A stretch of 64,000 nucleotides of DNA, from the NCBI GenBank assembly GCA_018432235.1, contig JAHDLO010000026.1, positions 1 to 64,000 on the forward strand, given 5' to 3'. The position numbers and the translations under genes are program-made. Below, one piece after another: positions 50,982 through 60,214 of the stretch. The stretch comes from Clostridiaceae bacterium (GTDB lineage Bacteria; Bacillota; Clostridia; Peptostreptococcales; Natronincolaceae). The notes below the pieces were generated by a model. That model had not been told where the DNA came from. It saw only the letters and a list, made by a program, of their open reading frames with translations, and ran no database searches. Each line of letters starts with the position of its first letter. Within the stretch, counting starts at the first letter, position 1.

Positions 50982-52400
50982 TTGAATGCTAATGAGAAGA
51001 AGGAAAATGTATTAGTATCCGGCATTATAGATAAAAACACAATTGAATGGTTCTATAAAATATTTGACCCTATTCCCGTTTCAATGATACTTGTGGATAG
51101 GGAATCAAGAATACTGATGATTAACAGTCAATTCTGCAAATTTCTGGAGGTGACCAAGGAGGAGGCAATCGGTAGGCCTGCTGCTGAAATTAACTTAAAT
51201 ACTAGGTTTCCACAGGTTATGAAGACGAAAAAGGCTGAAATTGCCTGGAAGCATACCTTCACTAATGGTCATACTGCTATCGTTCACAGGATTCCGATAT
51301 TGGATGATAAGGGAGAGGTGCTCTACGGCTTTGGCATGGTTCTGTTTGATGATATGGAGGAGTTTCAAAATATAATTGTTAAAAACAAGCTGCTACAGAC
51401 GGAAATTAAGCACTATAAGCAGGTGCTGAAGCAAATTCAAGGGGCGCAGTTCAGCTGGGAAAATATCATAGGCAGCAGCAGTAGGATAGCCGAGGCCAAG
51501 GAGTATGGGAGGAAGGCAGCAAAAACAAGCTCAACGGTTTTAATCACCGGTGAGAGCGGAACCGGTAAGGAGCTATTTGCCAATGCAATACATAACGAAA
51601 GCAGAAGAAGCCATCATCCTTTCGTTAAGGTAAACTGCGGAGCAATTCCCCATGATCTGCTGGAATCTGAGCTTTTTGGATACGAGGAGGGGGCCTTTAC
51701 CGGTGCTAAAAAGGGTGGTAAAATAGGTAAATTTCAACTGGCACACCAGGGAAGCATTTTTCTGGATGAGATTGGGGATATGCCTATGGAAATGCAGGTT
51801 AAGCTTCTGAGGGTTTTGCAGGAGAAGGAGATTGAGCGGGTAGGGGGCACAAACCCCATTAAAATTGATGTGCGAATTATTGCAGCCACTAACAAAGACC
51901 TTCGTCAGCTGGTGGAGAAGGGGGAGTTCAGAGAGGATTTATATTACCGTCTTCATGTTATGTCAATAGAAATTCCACCTTTAAGGGATAGAAGAGAGGA
52001 TATTGAATCGCTGATCCATAGTCTGATGAAAAAGCTTGCCGATAAGCTGGGATTATATGTAAGTCATATAACGCCGGAGGCTCTTGAGGTATTGAAGGGC
52101 TATAGCTGGCCCGGGAACGTCAGGGAGCTGGAAAATGTGTTGGAAAGGGCAATGAATCTCACAGAGGAGGGAGAAATTCTGACATCTCACCTACCTTTAT
52201 ATATTTTTAGAAAGGAAAGGACAGCAGCAAAGCAAAATACCTATAAGTCGCTTTCTGAACTGGTGGAGGAGGTAGAAAGGGAAGCTATTTTGAGATACTT
52301 AAAAAGTACTAAAGGCAACAAGCAAAAAACAGCAGAGCTATTGGGAATTTCAAGATCATGTCTGTATGATAAGCTGGAGCGCTATAAAATCAGTGTCTGA
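50982..52400 (+). CDS. Sigma-54-dependent transcriptional activator (PAS-AAA-Fis)
   Basis: The roughly 472-residue protein has an N-terminal PAS domain (about 18-135), a sigma-54 AAA+ domain (about 155-390) with Walker A GESGTGKE (190-197), GAFTGA (237-242) for sigma-54 contact, FLDEIGDMP Walker B and WPGNVRELEN, and a C-terminal Fis-type HTH (NKQKTAELLGISRSCLYDKLERY). It should activate the -24/-12 promoter 320 bases downstream on sensing a ligand through PAS. The likely start is TTG 50982 behind CGGAGGTG; GTG 50973 overlaps that site. Confidence 0.93.
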   Translation: MNANEKKENVLVSGIIDKNTIEWFYKIFDPIPVSMILVDRESRILMINSQFCKFLEVTKEEAIGRPAAEINLNTRFPQVMKTKKAEIAWKHTFTNGHTAIVHRIPILDDKGEVLYGFGMVLFDDMEEFQNIIVKNKLLQTEIKHYKQVLKQIQGAQFSWENIIGSSSRIAEAKEYGRKAAKTSSTVLITGESGTGKELFANAIHNESRRSHHPFVKVNCGAIPHDLLESELFGYEEGAFTGAKKGGKIGKFQLAHQGSIFLDEIGDMPMEMQVKLLRVLQEKEIERVGGTNPIKIDVRIIAATNKDLRQLVEKGEFREDLYYRLHVMSIEIPPLRDRREDIESLIHSLMKKLADKLGLYVSHITPEALEVLKGYSWPGNVRELENVLERAMNLTEEGEILTSHLPLYIFRKERTAAKQNTYKSLSELVEEVEREAILRYLKSTKGNKQKTAELLGISRSCLYDKLERYKISV

Positions 52401-52798
52401 AAAGAAGACAGTTAATCGACATTTGAAGAGGATATATGTGTATCAAAATTCTTGCTGTCTTTGGCGTGTTAATGCTGGAGGCAGTCTTCTTTTAGTAATA
52501 AAATTAACGTAGCCAATAGTAGGATATAATGTGTCTGACAATGCTACACTTTGTATGAAGAGGCTACATAAATAGAGTGGTTTTTTCTTCTAAAGATGGA
52601 CTCCCTACGACTAAGACAATGGTGAATAATAGCCTCACTCAAATAATACAATGAAAATAGCTGCTTTCAAACGGGTAAATATCAGAAAATTTCAACTAGG
52701 TAATAATTTCAAAAAAATTGGCATAACCCTTGCACAATATAAAAGCAGCATCAAAAGGAATTAATATTAAAGTATAAAATGGTAAGGGGGAAAACGTT
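52401..52798 (+). other. Leader and control region of the sigma-54 operon
   Basis: This 398-base region contains a long-range stem after the activator gene (AAAAGAAGAC 52401-52410 with GTCTTCTTTT 52484-52493), possible activator sites such as ACAATGCTACACTTTGT (near 52539) and the sigma-54 promoter at 52719. No gene is seen. Confidence 0.55.
52719..52734 (+). promoter_or_regulatory. Sigma-54 (-24/-12) promoter
   Basis: TGGCATAACCCTTGCA matches the consensus TGGCAC-N5-TTGCA in every key position; GG and GC are ten bases apart as required. It lies 65 bases before the first gene of the importer operon and downstream of an adjacent sigma-54 activator gene. Confidence 0.9.
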
Positions 52799-54028
52799 TT
52801 GAAAAGAAAAGCATTAGCATTAATGATGGTTATTATGCTGGCTACGGTTTTTATAGTAACTGGCTGCAGTCAGGATACCTCCGTTGATCCGGGGGAGACG
52901 AAGAGTCCTATAAAAATAGGTGGACTAACCTCCCTCAGTGGAGCGTTACAGGACTATGGTACTCAAATGCAAAGAGGCTTTATGCTGGGACTGGAGTATG
53001 CCACCGATGGCACCATGACGGTGGCAGGCAGAAGTCTGGAGGTAATCTGGGAGGATACCACCACTGTGCCGGACGTTGCTAGAGAAAGGGCGCTTAAGCT
53101 TTTAGACGAGGATAAGGTGGATATGCTGGTGGGCCCTGCTTCATCGGCAGATGCTGCAGCATTACTGGGTTTGGCTGAGGAATACGAAAAGCTACTTATG
53201 ATTGAGCCTGCTGCTGCCGACTTTTTAACCGGAGCCAATTGGAACAGATATGCCTTCCGTACCGGAAGAAGCACCGCGCAGGATGCAACGGCAATGGCTG
53301 CGGTGATTATGCACAATAATCCCAATGCAAAGGTTGCCACATTGGCACCCGACAGTGCCTTTGGTCATTCTTCTGTTGATCCCTTTGTAGCAGCTCTGGC
53401 TGAAAAGGGCGGCGAACTGCTGATTCAAGAGTTTCCGCCTGCCGATACTACTGATTTCACACCCTTCATTTTGAGAATAAGACAGCAAAAGCCTGATTAT
53501 CTTTATGTAATCTGGGCGGGTGCCAATAATCCATGGGGTCAATTGATGGAGCTAAACCTTCAAGAGGAAGGTATTCAAATTACCACAGGTGCTCCTGAAA
53601 TTGCAGCCTTAAGGATGATGGGGGATTTAGTGGGAATGCATGGCTTCACTGTTTATTATCATGGCGTTGCACAGAATCCAATAAATGAATGGTTGGTTGC
53701 GAAGCATAAGGAAAAATATAACAGTCCGCCGGATATCTTCACCTCTGGGGGAATGGCAGCGGCAATGGCCTTAGTAACGGCGTTGGAAAAGACAGAAGGA
53801 AATACTGATACTGAGTTATTGATAAAAACCCTGAGGGGTATGGCCTTTGACAGCCCAACAGGTAAGCGTTGGTTTAGAGAAGAGGATCACCAGGCAATGC
53901 AGCCTTTGTTTGAAATAAGGCTGGAGGAGGTAAATGGCGTAGATCATATCGTGCCTACCTTAGTCAGAGTAATACCTGCAGAGGAGATAATTCCACCAAT
54001 TTCAGTGCCAGCCAATGCTAAGAGATAG
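52799..54028 (+). CDS. Branched-chain-amino-acid-type ABC substrate-binding lipoprotein
   Basis: The 409-residue lipoprotein (signal peptide, VTGC with Cys23) has the type I periplasmic-binding fold of the LivJ/LivK family: IKIGGLTSLSGALQDYGTQMQRGFMLGLEYA, then VDMLVGPASSADAAALL. It belongs to the hydrophobic amino acid uptake (HAAT) class, whose members also bind amides, urea or aromatic acids, so the ligand cannot be named. It starts at TTG behind AAGGGGG and is the first gene after the -24/-12 promoter. ATPase, ATPase, permease, permease genes follow in order. Confidence 0.88.
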   Translation: MKRKALALMMVIMLATVFIVTGCSQDTSVDPGETKSPIKIGGLTSLSGALQDYGTQMQRGFMLGLEYATDGTMTVAGRSLEVIWEDTTTVPDVARERALKLLDEDKVDMLVGPASSADAAALLGLAEEYEKLLMIEPAAADFLTGANWNRYAFRTGRSTAQDATAMAAVIMHNNPNAKVATLAPDSAFGHSSVDPFVAALAEKGGELLIQEFPPADTTDFTPFILRIRQQKPDYLYVIWAGANNPWGQLMELNLQEEGIQITTGAPEIAALRMMGDLVGMHGFTVYYHGVAQNPINEWLVAKHKEKYNSPPDIFTSGGMAAAMALVTALEKTEGNTDTELLIKTLRGMAFDSPTGKRWFREEDHQAMQPLFEIRLEEVNGVDHIVPTLVRVIPAEEIIPPISVPANAKR

Positions 54029-54059
54029 GTAAAACAGCATTTAGGAAAGGATGAAATAG

Positions 54060-54830
54060 ATGACCGAAGCGCTAATTAAAACGGAAGGGCTCACCATCAG
54101 CTTTGGTGCCCACAAGGCCGTCAATAATGTAGGTCTGGCCCTTGAAAAGGGCTTGTTTACAACAATCCTTGGTCCTAATGGTGCTGGAAAGACAACTCTC
54201 TTCAATCTTATAAGCGGTCTATTGACACCCACTGAAGGAAAAATATATTTCAAAGGGGCAGACATAACCAGTCTGTCCCCTATCCAGAGGGTAAAGATGG
54301 GGATGGGTAGGTCCTTTCAGTTGACAAATGTATTTCCTACCCTCACCACCTATGAGAACGTGAGGTTGGCAATGCAGGCCCATGAGGACATTGGCTATAG
54401 GATATTTACAAATCATAGAAAGTTTTCAAAGCTGAATGATAAAACCGATGCAATACTGGAAAGGGTTTTACTGAAGGATAAGAAAAATCAACCTGCCAGT
54501 CAGTTAAGTCATGGTGAGCAAAGAAAGCTGGAGCTGGGGATGGTGCTGGCCTTGGAGCCAGAGGTACTGCTGCTGGATGAGCCCACTGCCGGTATGGCTA
54601 TTGAAGAGGTGCCCACTATGATAGATATTTTGCAGAGGACTAAGGACAGCGGAACCACCATAATTTTGATCGAGCATAAAATGGATATGGTTAAACAGCT
54701 GTCCGACAGACTGATAATACTTGTAAACGGTGGTTTGCTGGTGGAGGGTAACCCAGAGGAGGTATCCCAAAATCCTGAGGTGCTGGCTGCCTATTTGGGA
54801 GGTGGCGTATTAAATGAAGTCTCTTCTTAA
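54060..54830 (+). CDS. HAAT-type ABC importer ATPase (LivG-like)
   Basis: The 256-residue ATPase has Walker A GPNGAGKTT, the LivG-type Q-loop region GRSFQLTNVFPTLTTYENVRLA, signature LSHGEQRKLELG and Walker B VLLLDEPTAGM. SHGEQ replaces the usual SGGQ, as is common in LivG proteins. It is larger than LivF and carries the LivG insert. It overlaps livF by 17 bases. It energises import with the LivF-like protein. Confidence 0.9.
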   Translation: MTEALIKTEGLTISFGAHKAVNNVGLALEKGLFTTILGPNGAGKTTLFNLISGLLTPTEGKIYFKGADITSLSPIQRVKMGMGRSFQLTNVFPTLTTYENVRLAMQAHEDIGYRIFTNHRKFSKLNDKTDAILERVLLKDKKNQPASQLSHGEQRKLELGMVLALEPEVLLLDEPTAGMAIEEVPTMIDILQRTKDSGTTIILIEHKMDMVKQLSDRLIILVNGGLLVEGNPEEVSQNPEVLAAYLGGGVLNEVSS

Positions 54831-55521
54831 AATTGAAGATTTAGTTTCTTATATCGGATTATATACTATCCTTCAGGGCGTAACCATGGAGGTAAATAAA
54901 GGCGAGGCGGTTGTAATTTTGGGAAGGAACGGTGCAGGGAAAACAACGCTGCTAAGAACTATTATGGGTCTCGTTAACACAAGATCAGGTACTTTGGCGT
55001 TAGAGGGCAGGTCCTTGATCGGTAGGCCTACCTACACCATTGCTAAGGAGGGGATTGGCTACTGTCCCGAGGATTATGGTGTATTCGACGAGTTGACCAT
55101 CGAGGAAAATCTTAAAATAGCCATGTGGAAGGAGGATAAGGAGACACTGCAGCGGAGGGATTATGTCCTTGATCTGTTTCCTGACCTAAAGGTGGCTTAT
55201 AAAAGACTATCTAAAACCCTCAGTGGAGGACAGCGACAGATGCTTTCTATTTCTCGTTCTCTTATAAATGACAATAAAATCATACTGATTGATGAACCCA
55301 GCAAGGGATTGGCACCGGTGGTTATCGAAAGGCTGGCTCACGCTCTGCAGGAGATACGAAAGCATACCACTATTTTACTGGTGGAGCAAAATTTTGCTTT
55401 GGCCTGCGCTGTGGGTGAAAGATACTACATCATCGATGAAGGCAGAACTGTGGATGAGGGCAGGATGGAGGCACTGATGTCTGACAAAGCCCTTCAGAGT
55501 AGGCATCTTGGGGCTATATAG
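54814..55521 (+). CDS. HAAT-type ABC importer ATPase (LivF-like)
   Basis: The 235-residue ATPase has Walker A GRNGAGKTT, signature LSGGQRQMLSI and Walker B IILIDEPSKGLAP, the last typical of LivF. It pairs with the LivG-like ATPase. The reading frame starts inside the preceding gene and so is translationally coupled to it. Confidence 0.9.
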   Translation: MKSLLKIEDLVSYIGLYTILQGVTMEVNKGEAVVILGRNGAGKTTLLRTIMGLVNTRSGTLALEGRSLIGRPTYTIAKEGIGYCPEDYGVFDELTIEENLKIAMWKEDKETLQRRDYVLDLFPDLKVAYKRLSKTLSGGQRQMLSISRSLINDNKIILIDEPSKGLAPVVIERLAHALQEIRKHTTILLVEQNFALACAVGERYYIIDEGRTVDEGRMEALMSDKALQSRHLGAI

Positions 55522-55557
55522 TATCTACAGCAGGCTAGAGTTGAAAGGGAGGATATT

Positions 55558-56424
55558 ATGGATGTATTTTTTATGCTGCTGATCAATGGTTTAGCAGAGG
55601 GTGCATTAATATTTTTAATGGCCTCGGGCCTTTCCATTATTCTTGGACTTATGGGGGTTGTTAACTTTACCCATGGCACCCTCTTTATATGGGGTGGATA
55701 TATATATATAGCCACCTATAACAGAACCCAGAGCTTTTTGCTGTCGGTGCTTGCTGCTATGGCGGCAGTTTTCCTATTAGGCGCGGTGTTTGAAAAGCTG
55801 TTTGTTAGTAGAGTTTATGGCAATATCCCTGCTCAGATATTAATAACCCTTGGGCTGCAGGTGATCTTCACGGATTTGGTCAGATTAATATGGGGAGCAA
55901 CGCCAATAACGGTGGCCAGACCGGACTTTCTGGCGGGAAGGTGGGTAATCGGTGGAGCAACCATAGTGCATTATAGAGTCTTCCTGATTTTCGTAGGGCT
56001 TTTGGTGGCCATTGGCATTCATCTATTAATTACAAAAACCAGAATAGGGATGGTCATAAGGGCAGGGGTACAACGGCCGGATATGGTGCAGGCTTTGGGT
56101 ATCAATATAAAGCTGTATTTCACCTTTGTATTTGCAGGTGGAGCAGCCTTAGCCGCCCTTGGAGGAGCGCTGTATGCACCTCTTACAGGAAGCATGTCCT
56201 CTACAGCTGGGCTGCACAATCAGGTATTAGCCTTTATTGTCGTAGTCATAGGTGGCATGGGTAGCTTTTTAGGCTCAGCCTTCGGCAGTATATTTTTGGG
56301 GTTGATGGGGGCGGTGGTGGCTTGGTTTGTACCATCCCTCTCTGTTGTGGCAAATGTAACTCTAATGGCCTTGATTCTAGCATTTAAACCCAATGGTTTA
56401 TTTGGATTGGCGGTGAAAAAATGA
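55558..56424 (+). CDS. HAAT-type ABC importer permease (LivH-like)
   Basis: The 288-residue membrane protein has about eight helices and LivH landmarks: NGLAEGALIFLMASGLSIILGLMGVVNFTHGTLF at the N-terminus and IVVVIGGMGSFLGSAFGSIFLGLM near the C-terminus. The final four bases (ATGA) overlap the LivM-like gene. AAAGGGAGG precedes the ATG. Confidence 0.9.
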   Translation: MDVFFMLLINGLAEGALIFLMASGLSIILGLMGVVNFTHGTLFIWGGYIYIATYNRTQSFLLSVLAAMAAVFLLGAVFEKLFVSRVYGNIPAQILITLGLQVIFTDLVRLIWGATPITVARPDFLAGRWVIGGATIVHYRVFLIFVGLLVAIGIHLLITKTRIGMVIRAGVQRPDMVQALGINIKLYFTFVFAGGAALAALGGALYAPLTGSMSSTAGLHNQVLAFIVVVIGGMGSFLGSAFGSIFLGLMGAVVAWFVPSLSVVANVTLMALILAFKPNGLFGLAVKK

Positions 56425-57425
56425 TAAAGCAACAATTTAAAGGCTCCAATAAAATGAATCTGCTGTTGCTGGTGGCTTTGCTGCTGGCAATGATGGTCAT
56501 ACCTCATTTTGCTAAATCTGCCACCGTAGCCCTGATCAGTAGAATCTTTATATTAACGGTATATGGTATGAGCTATGACATACTTAGAGGCTATATGGGC
56601 TTTATTAACTTAGGCCACGCCCTCTTCTTCGGCAGTGGAGCATATATAGCAGGAATTTTGTTTACAAAGCTGGATAACACTTTTGGCATTTTTATACTGG
56701 TTGTTTTGATAACCATAATATATTGCTCCGCAGCTGCCTTTATCATGGGAAAAATTGTTATTCGGGGAGGCAGTGTTATTGCAGGTGCCATGATTACGTT
56801 AGCACTAGGTGAAATCGTTAGAAATATGGCTGAACGTTGGAGAAGTGTTACGGGAGGAGCTGACGGTTTGCCCTTTAGCATACCCCCTATCTTTAGGGAC
56901 AGACTTCATTTTTATTACTATGCATTGATTTTCATGCTGGTAATGACCCTTATTTTGAGACAGTTCCTCCTATCTCCCACGGGAAGAGTGCTGCTGGCCA
57001 TCAGAGAAAATGAACAGCGGGCAAAATTTTTAGGCTTTAATACGGATAAATATAAGATGATCGGTCTGCAGGTATCAGGCATCAGTGCAGGACTGGCGGG
57101 TGTGATGTTTGGCGTTTTTAACAGATTTGCCAATACCGATCTTTTGAGTGTTCAGCAGACCTTAAATGCTCTACTGATAACACTGGTGGGGGGAACAGGA
57201 ACCCTATACGGCGCCTTTGTAGGTAGCGGATTTATAGCCTTTGTACAAAACACATTGCTTAATCTGAGGTCCCAGTACCCGATCTTTGAGAGATGGTTGC
57301 TCTTCTTTGGCGCGATGTATGTACTGGTGGTGTTGTTTATGCCTTCGGGCTTTGTTGGGCTATGGCAGAAGCTTATTAGTGAGGCAAGGGAAAAGAAGAA
57401 AGGCTCAGCTGTTGATGCAAAATAA
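56421..57425 (+). CDS. HAAT-type ABC importer permease (LivM-like)
   Basis: The 334-residue membrane protein has the LivM family pattern: ILTVYGMSYDILRGYMGFINLGHALFFGSGAYIAGI, RGGSVIAGAMITLALGEIVRNM and LLAIRENEQRAKFLGFNTDKYKMIGLQVSG, whose EAA-like loop contacts the ATPase. It completes a five-gene importer. ATGA overlap couples it to the LivH-like gene. Confidence 0.9.
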   Translation: MIKQQFKGSNKMNLLLLVALLLAMMVIPHFAKSATVALISRIFILTVYGMSYDILRGYMGFINLGHALFFGSGAYIAGILFTKLDNTFGIFILVVLITIIYCSAAAFIMGKIVIRGGSVIAGAMITLALGEIVRNMAERWRSVTGGADGLPFSIPPIFRDRLHFYYYALIFMLVMTLILRQFLLSPTGRVLLAIRENEQRAKFLGFNTDKYKMIGLQVSGISAGLAGVMFGVFNRFANTDLLSVQQTLNALLITLVGGTGTLYGAFVGSGFIAFVQNTLLNLRSQYPIFERWLLFFGAMYVLVVLFMPSGFVGLWQKLISEAREKKKGSAVDAK

Positions 57426-57454
57426 GCTTAAGGATAATGAAAGGAGTGCATAAA

Positions 57455-58321
57455 ATGAAAAATTTAACCTATGGAACAATTGAACTAAAGGGCGGAGATA
57501 CAATGTTTTACCGTGAGGCAGGGGAGGGAAAGAAAAACATTCTCCTAATCCATGGCAACATGTCCTCATCTAAGCATTGGGAGCCTATTATAGATGACCT
57601 AGCCGAGGCATACCATATATATGCAGTGGATTTAAGGGGGATGGGGAAATCGTCATATAACAGCTCCTTCAATTCGCTAAGGGAGCTGGCGGAGGATATT
57701 AAGGATTTTATTGATTATAATCATCTGGATAACCTTACAGTGGTGGGCTGGTCCACTGGCGGAGGCATTGGCATGGAGCTGGCCATTAATTACCCTGACC
57801 TGGTGGAAAAGCTGGTGCTGATAAGCTCTGTATCCTACAAGGGGTATCCCATTTATAAAAAAGATAAGGATGGGCAACCGATAGAAGGGGAGCTATATAC
57901 CTCCAAGGAGGAAATGGCAATGGATCCCGGACAGGTGCAATATCCGTTGAAGGCGATGGAAAACAAGGATTACGACACAATGGCCGGTATCTGGAATGCC
58001 CTAATATATGTTCATAAAAAGCCTAACCCTGAAGAATATAAAGTACTGCTGGATGCAACTTTTGATCAGAGAAATTTAGTGGATATCGATTGGTCTTTAC
58101 TAAATTTCAATTTAGAAGAGACCATTAAATCAATTAACATACCTGTACTGTCCCTATGGGGTGACAGCGACCTGGTGGTATCCAGAGAAATGGTGGAGGA
58201 AACCGTGGCAGCAATAGGCGTAAATGCGAGGCTGGAGGTGCTGGAGCAATGTGGTCATTCACCTATGGTGGACTGTCCTCAGAAGCTGGCTACAAAGATT
58301 TTAAATTTTATAAAAGAATAG
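57455..58321 (+). CDS. Alpha/beta hydrolase 1 of the sigma-54 operon
   Basis: The 288-residue cytoplasmic hydrolase has LLIHGNMSSSKHWEP (oxyanion), GWSTGGG with Ser100, the acidic residue in LWGDSDLVV and His in EQCGHSPMVD. DLRGMGKSSY is typical of the haloperoxidase/C-C hydrolase-like group, which includes esterases, lactonases and meta-cleavage-type hydrolases. ATG 57455 fits GAAAGGAGTG better than the ATG 18 bases upstream. It follows the importer genes closely and precedes a second hydrolase, so it probably acts on the imported compound. Confidence 0.88.
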   Translation: MKNLTYGTIELKGGDTMFYREAGEGKKNILLIHGNMSSSKHWEPIIDDLAEAYHIYAVDLRGMGKSSYNSSFNSLRELAEDIKDFIDYNHLDNLTVVGWSTGGGIGMELAINYPDLVEKLVLISSVSYKGYPIYKKDKDGQPIEGELYTSKEEMAMDPGQVQYPLKAMENKDYDTMAGIWNALIYVHKKPNPEEYKVLLDATFDQRNLVDIDWSLLNFNLEETIKSINIPVLSLWGDSDLVVSREMVEETVAAIGVNARLEVLEQCGHSPMVDCPQKLATKILNFIKE

Positions 58322-58330
58322 GTGATAGCA

Positions 58331-59149
58331 ATGCCAATGGTTAAGATTAATGGCTTCAACATGAATTATCGACTAGAGGGAGAAGGAGATAAAACTCTGG
58401 TTATTTTGAACGGCATAATGATGAGTGCTGATAGCTGGGCAGGCCTGGTTCCCAGCTTTGTAAGAAATGGATATCGTGTATTAACCTTAGATTTCAGAGA
58501 TCAAGGGAAGTCACAGCCTTCACCGGAAGCATACAAAATAGGTCAGCATGCCGAGGATCTCAAGGCACTGCTGGAGCTTCTTGAAATAAAGTGCTGCAGT
58601 CTTTTAGGAATTTCCTACGGCGGTCAGGTGGCTATGCTATTTGCATTGAAATACCCTCAACTGCTGGAGTCCCTCATACTTGCCAATACTATGGCAAGAA
58701 TGAGCAACCACCTAAAGGCCATAGGGGCAGCATGGGATGAGGCTGCAAAGCTGAAGGATGGCAAAAGCTTTTTAAGGCTGGCGATGCCCATTATCTATTC
58801 TCAGTGCTTTTATAGCCGAAGCTATGAATGGCTGCAGGCCAGAGAAGAGGCGCTTGGAGGCAGCCTGACGTCAGAATGGTTTGAAGCCTTTCAAAGACTC
58901 TCCTCCAGCCATGGCGATTATGACCTTGTGGAGGAGCTGGAGAAGATAAAGCTACCGACTTTGATCATAGCTTCTGACCAGGATGCAATTACACCCTATG
59001 AGGAACAGCTATTAATCCATAGAAAAGTAAAGGCTTCAAGCTTTGTGGTGATTCCTGAGTCAGGTCATGCATCATGCTATGAGAAGCCACAGGAGTTCAT
59101 ATTGCTAGTTTTGGGATTTCTGGCTGCCTTAAGCAATAGACACGAATAA
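58331..59149 (+). CDS. Alpha/beta hydrolase 2 of the sigma-54 operon
   Basis: The 272-residue hydrolase has NGIMMSADSW in the oxyanion position (NG in place of HG), GISYGG with Ser95, an acid in IASDQDAIT and His in PESGHASCYE. TLDFRDQGKSQPS and the overall pattern resemble the 3-oxoadipate enol-lactonase/BioH-like group. It differs clearly from the first hydrolase, so the two are not recent duplicates and may act in sequence. The most likely start is ATG 58331; GTG 58322 is also open. It lies ten bases after the previous stop. Confidence 0.85.
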   Translation: MPMVKINGFNMNYRLEGEGDKTLVILNGIMMSADSWAGLVPSFVRNGYRVLTLDFRDQGKSQPSPEAYKIGQHAEDLKALLELLEIKCCSLLGISYGGQVAMLFALKYPQLLESLILANTMARMSNHLKAIGAAWDEAAKLKDGKSFLRLAMPIIYSQCFYSRSYEWLQAREEALGGSLTSEWFEAFQRLSSSHGDYDLVEELEKIKLPTLIIASDQDAITPYEEQLLIHRKVKASSFVVIPESGHASCYEKPQEFILLVLGFLAALSNRHE

Positions 59150-59183
59150 GCTTTTTATTTACAGCCTATAAGGGGGAAGTAAA

Positions 59184-60203
59184 ATGACAGATATGCATGT
59201 TGGGATTGCTGGGATGGGTCTATATATTCCAGAAAACTATGAAAACGCAGAAGAAATAGCCCTGCAATCTGGTATTCCTGTTGAAGTAATAAAAAAGAAA
59301 TTTGGTTTTAACAAAAAATCCATCCCCGGCAAGGAAGACGGTACTATAGCGATGGGAATAAAGGCAGCTAAAGCCTGCTTAGGAAACACAAATACCGATC
59401 CCCTAGAGATAGACCTTATTATATCCATCTGCGAGGAATATAAGGAGTATCCTCTGGTAACAAGTGGTATCTATATACAGGAGGCAATAGGAGCCTACAA
59501 TGCATGGGCCTTTGATATAGCACAAAGATGCGGTACTGCCGTGGTTGCCATGAAGGTGGCAAAGGCCTTAATGATGGCGAATTCCGACATCAATACTGTT
59601 CTTATTTCCGGAGGATATAGAAACGGCGATTTTATTGATTATACAAATGAAAGAGTTACCTTTATGTATAACCTTGCAGCAGGTGGTGGTGCGGTACTGC
59701 TGAAGAAAAATCTGGGGCGTAATATTTTGCTGGAATCCAGCTTTATAACTGACGGCTCCTTTGCCAGAGATGTGGCAGTTAGATACGGTGGTACTGTAAA
59801 TCCAATTAACAAAGAAAATATTGACTTTGCCTTTAAATCATTAGATGTACTCGACCCGGAGCATATGAAGCAGGGGCTTGGAGAAAAGAGCATGCCAAAC
59901 TTTATAAGGGTTATAAAGGAGAGTCTGGAAAGCAGCGGATATTCTCAGGAGGATATAGATTATATTGCGTTGCTGCATATGAAGCCCTCTGCCCATCGAC
60001 AGGTGCTGGAGGCACTGGGGGTAGACGATAGTAAATCGATATATTTAGAGGATTATGGGCACCTGGGACAGTTAGATCAAATACTTTCCACCTCCTTAGC
60101 CTTGAAAACAGGAAAAATTAAAGATGGTGATGTCGTAGTCTGGGTCAGCGCCGGCATAGGCTATGCATGGGATGCTTGTACAATTAAATGGGGTAATGCT
60201 TAG
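59184..60203 (+). CDS. KAS III-like thiolase-fold enzyme (3-oxoacyl-ACP synthase III family)
   Basis: The 339-residue thiolase-fold protein has the KAS III layout: VGIAGMGLYIPENYENAEE at the start, DIAQRCGTAVVAM with nucleophile Cys116, LLHMKPSAHRQ with His265, and EDYGHLGQLDQ, where His293 stands where FabH has Asn. The normal FabH triad is Cys-His-Asn; HMG-CoA synthase-like members vary here. The NTS loop of FabH is replaced by HLG. It may condense or cleave acyl-CoA compounds instead of starting fatty acid synthesis. Its place in a catabolic-looking operon supports a non-FabH role. GGGGGAAG precedes the ATG. Confidence 0.85.
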   Translation: MTDMHVGIAGMGLYIPENYENAEEIALQSGIPVEVIKKKFGFNKKSIPGKEDGTIAMGIKAAKACLGNTNTDPLEIDLIISICEEYKEYPLVTSGIYIQEAIGAYNAWAFDIAQRCGTAVVAMKVAKALMMANSDINTVLISGGYRNGDFIDYTNERVTFMYNLAAGGGAVLLKKNLGRNILLESSFITDGSFARDVAVRYGGTVNPINKENIDFAFKSLDVLDPEHMKQGLGEKSMPNFIRVIKESLESSGYSQEDIDYIALLHMKPSAHRQVLEALGVDDSKSIYLEDYGHLGQLDQILSTSLALKTGKIKDGDVVVWVSAGIGYAWDACTIKWGNA

Positions 60204-60214
60204 GAGGTGAGGCT

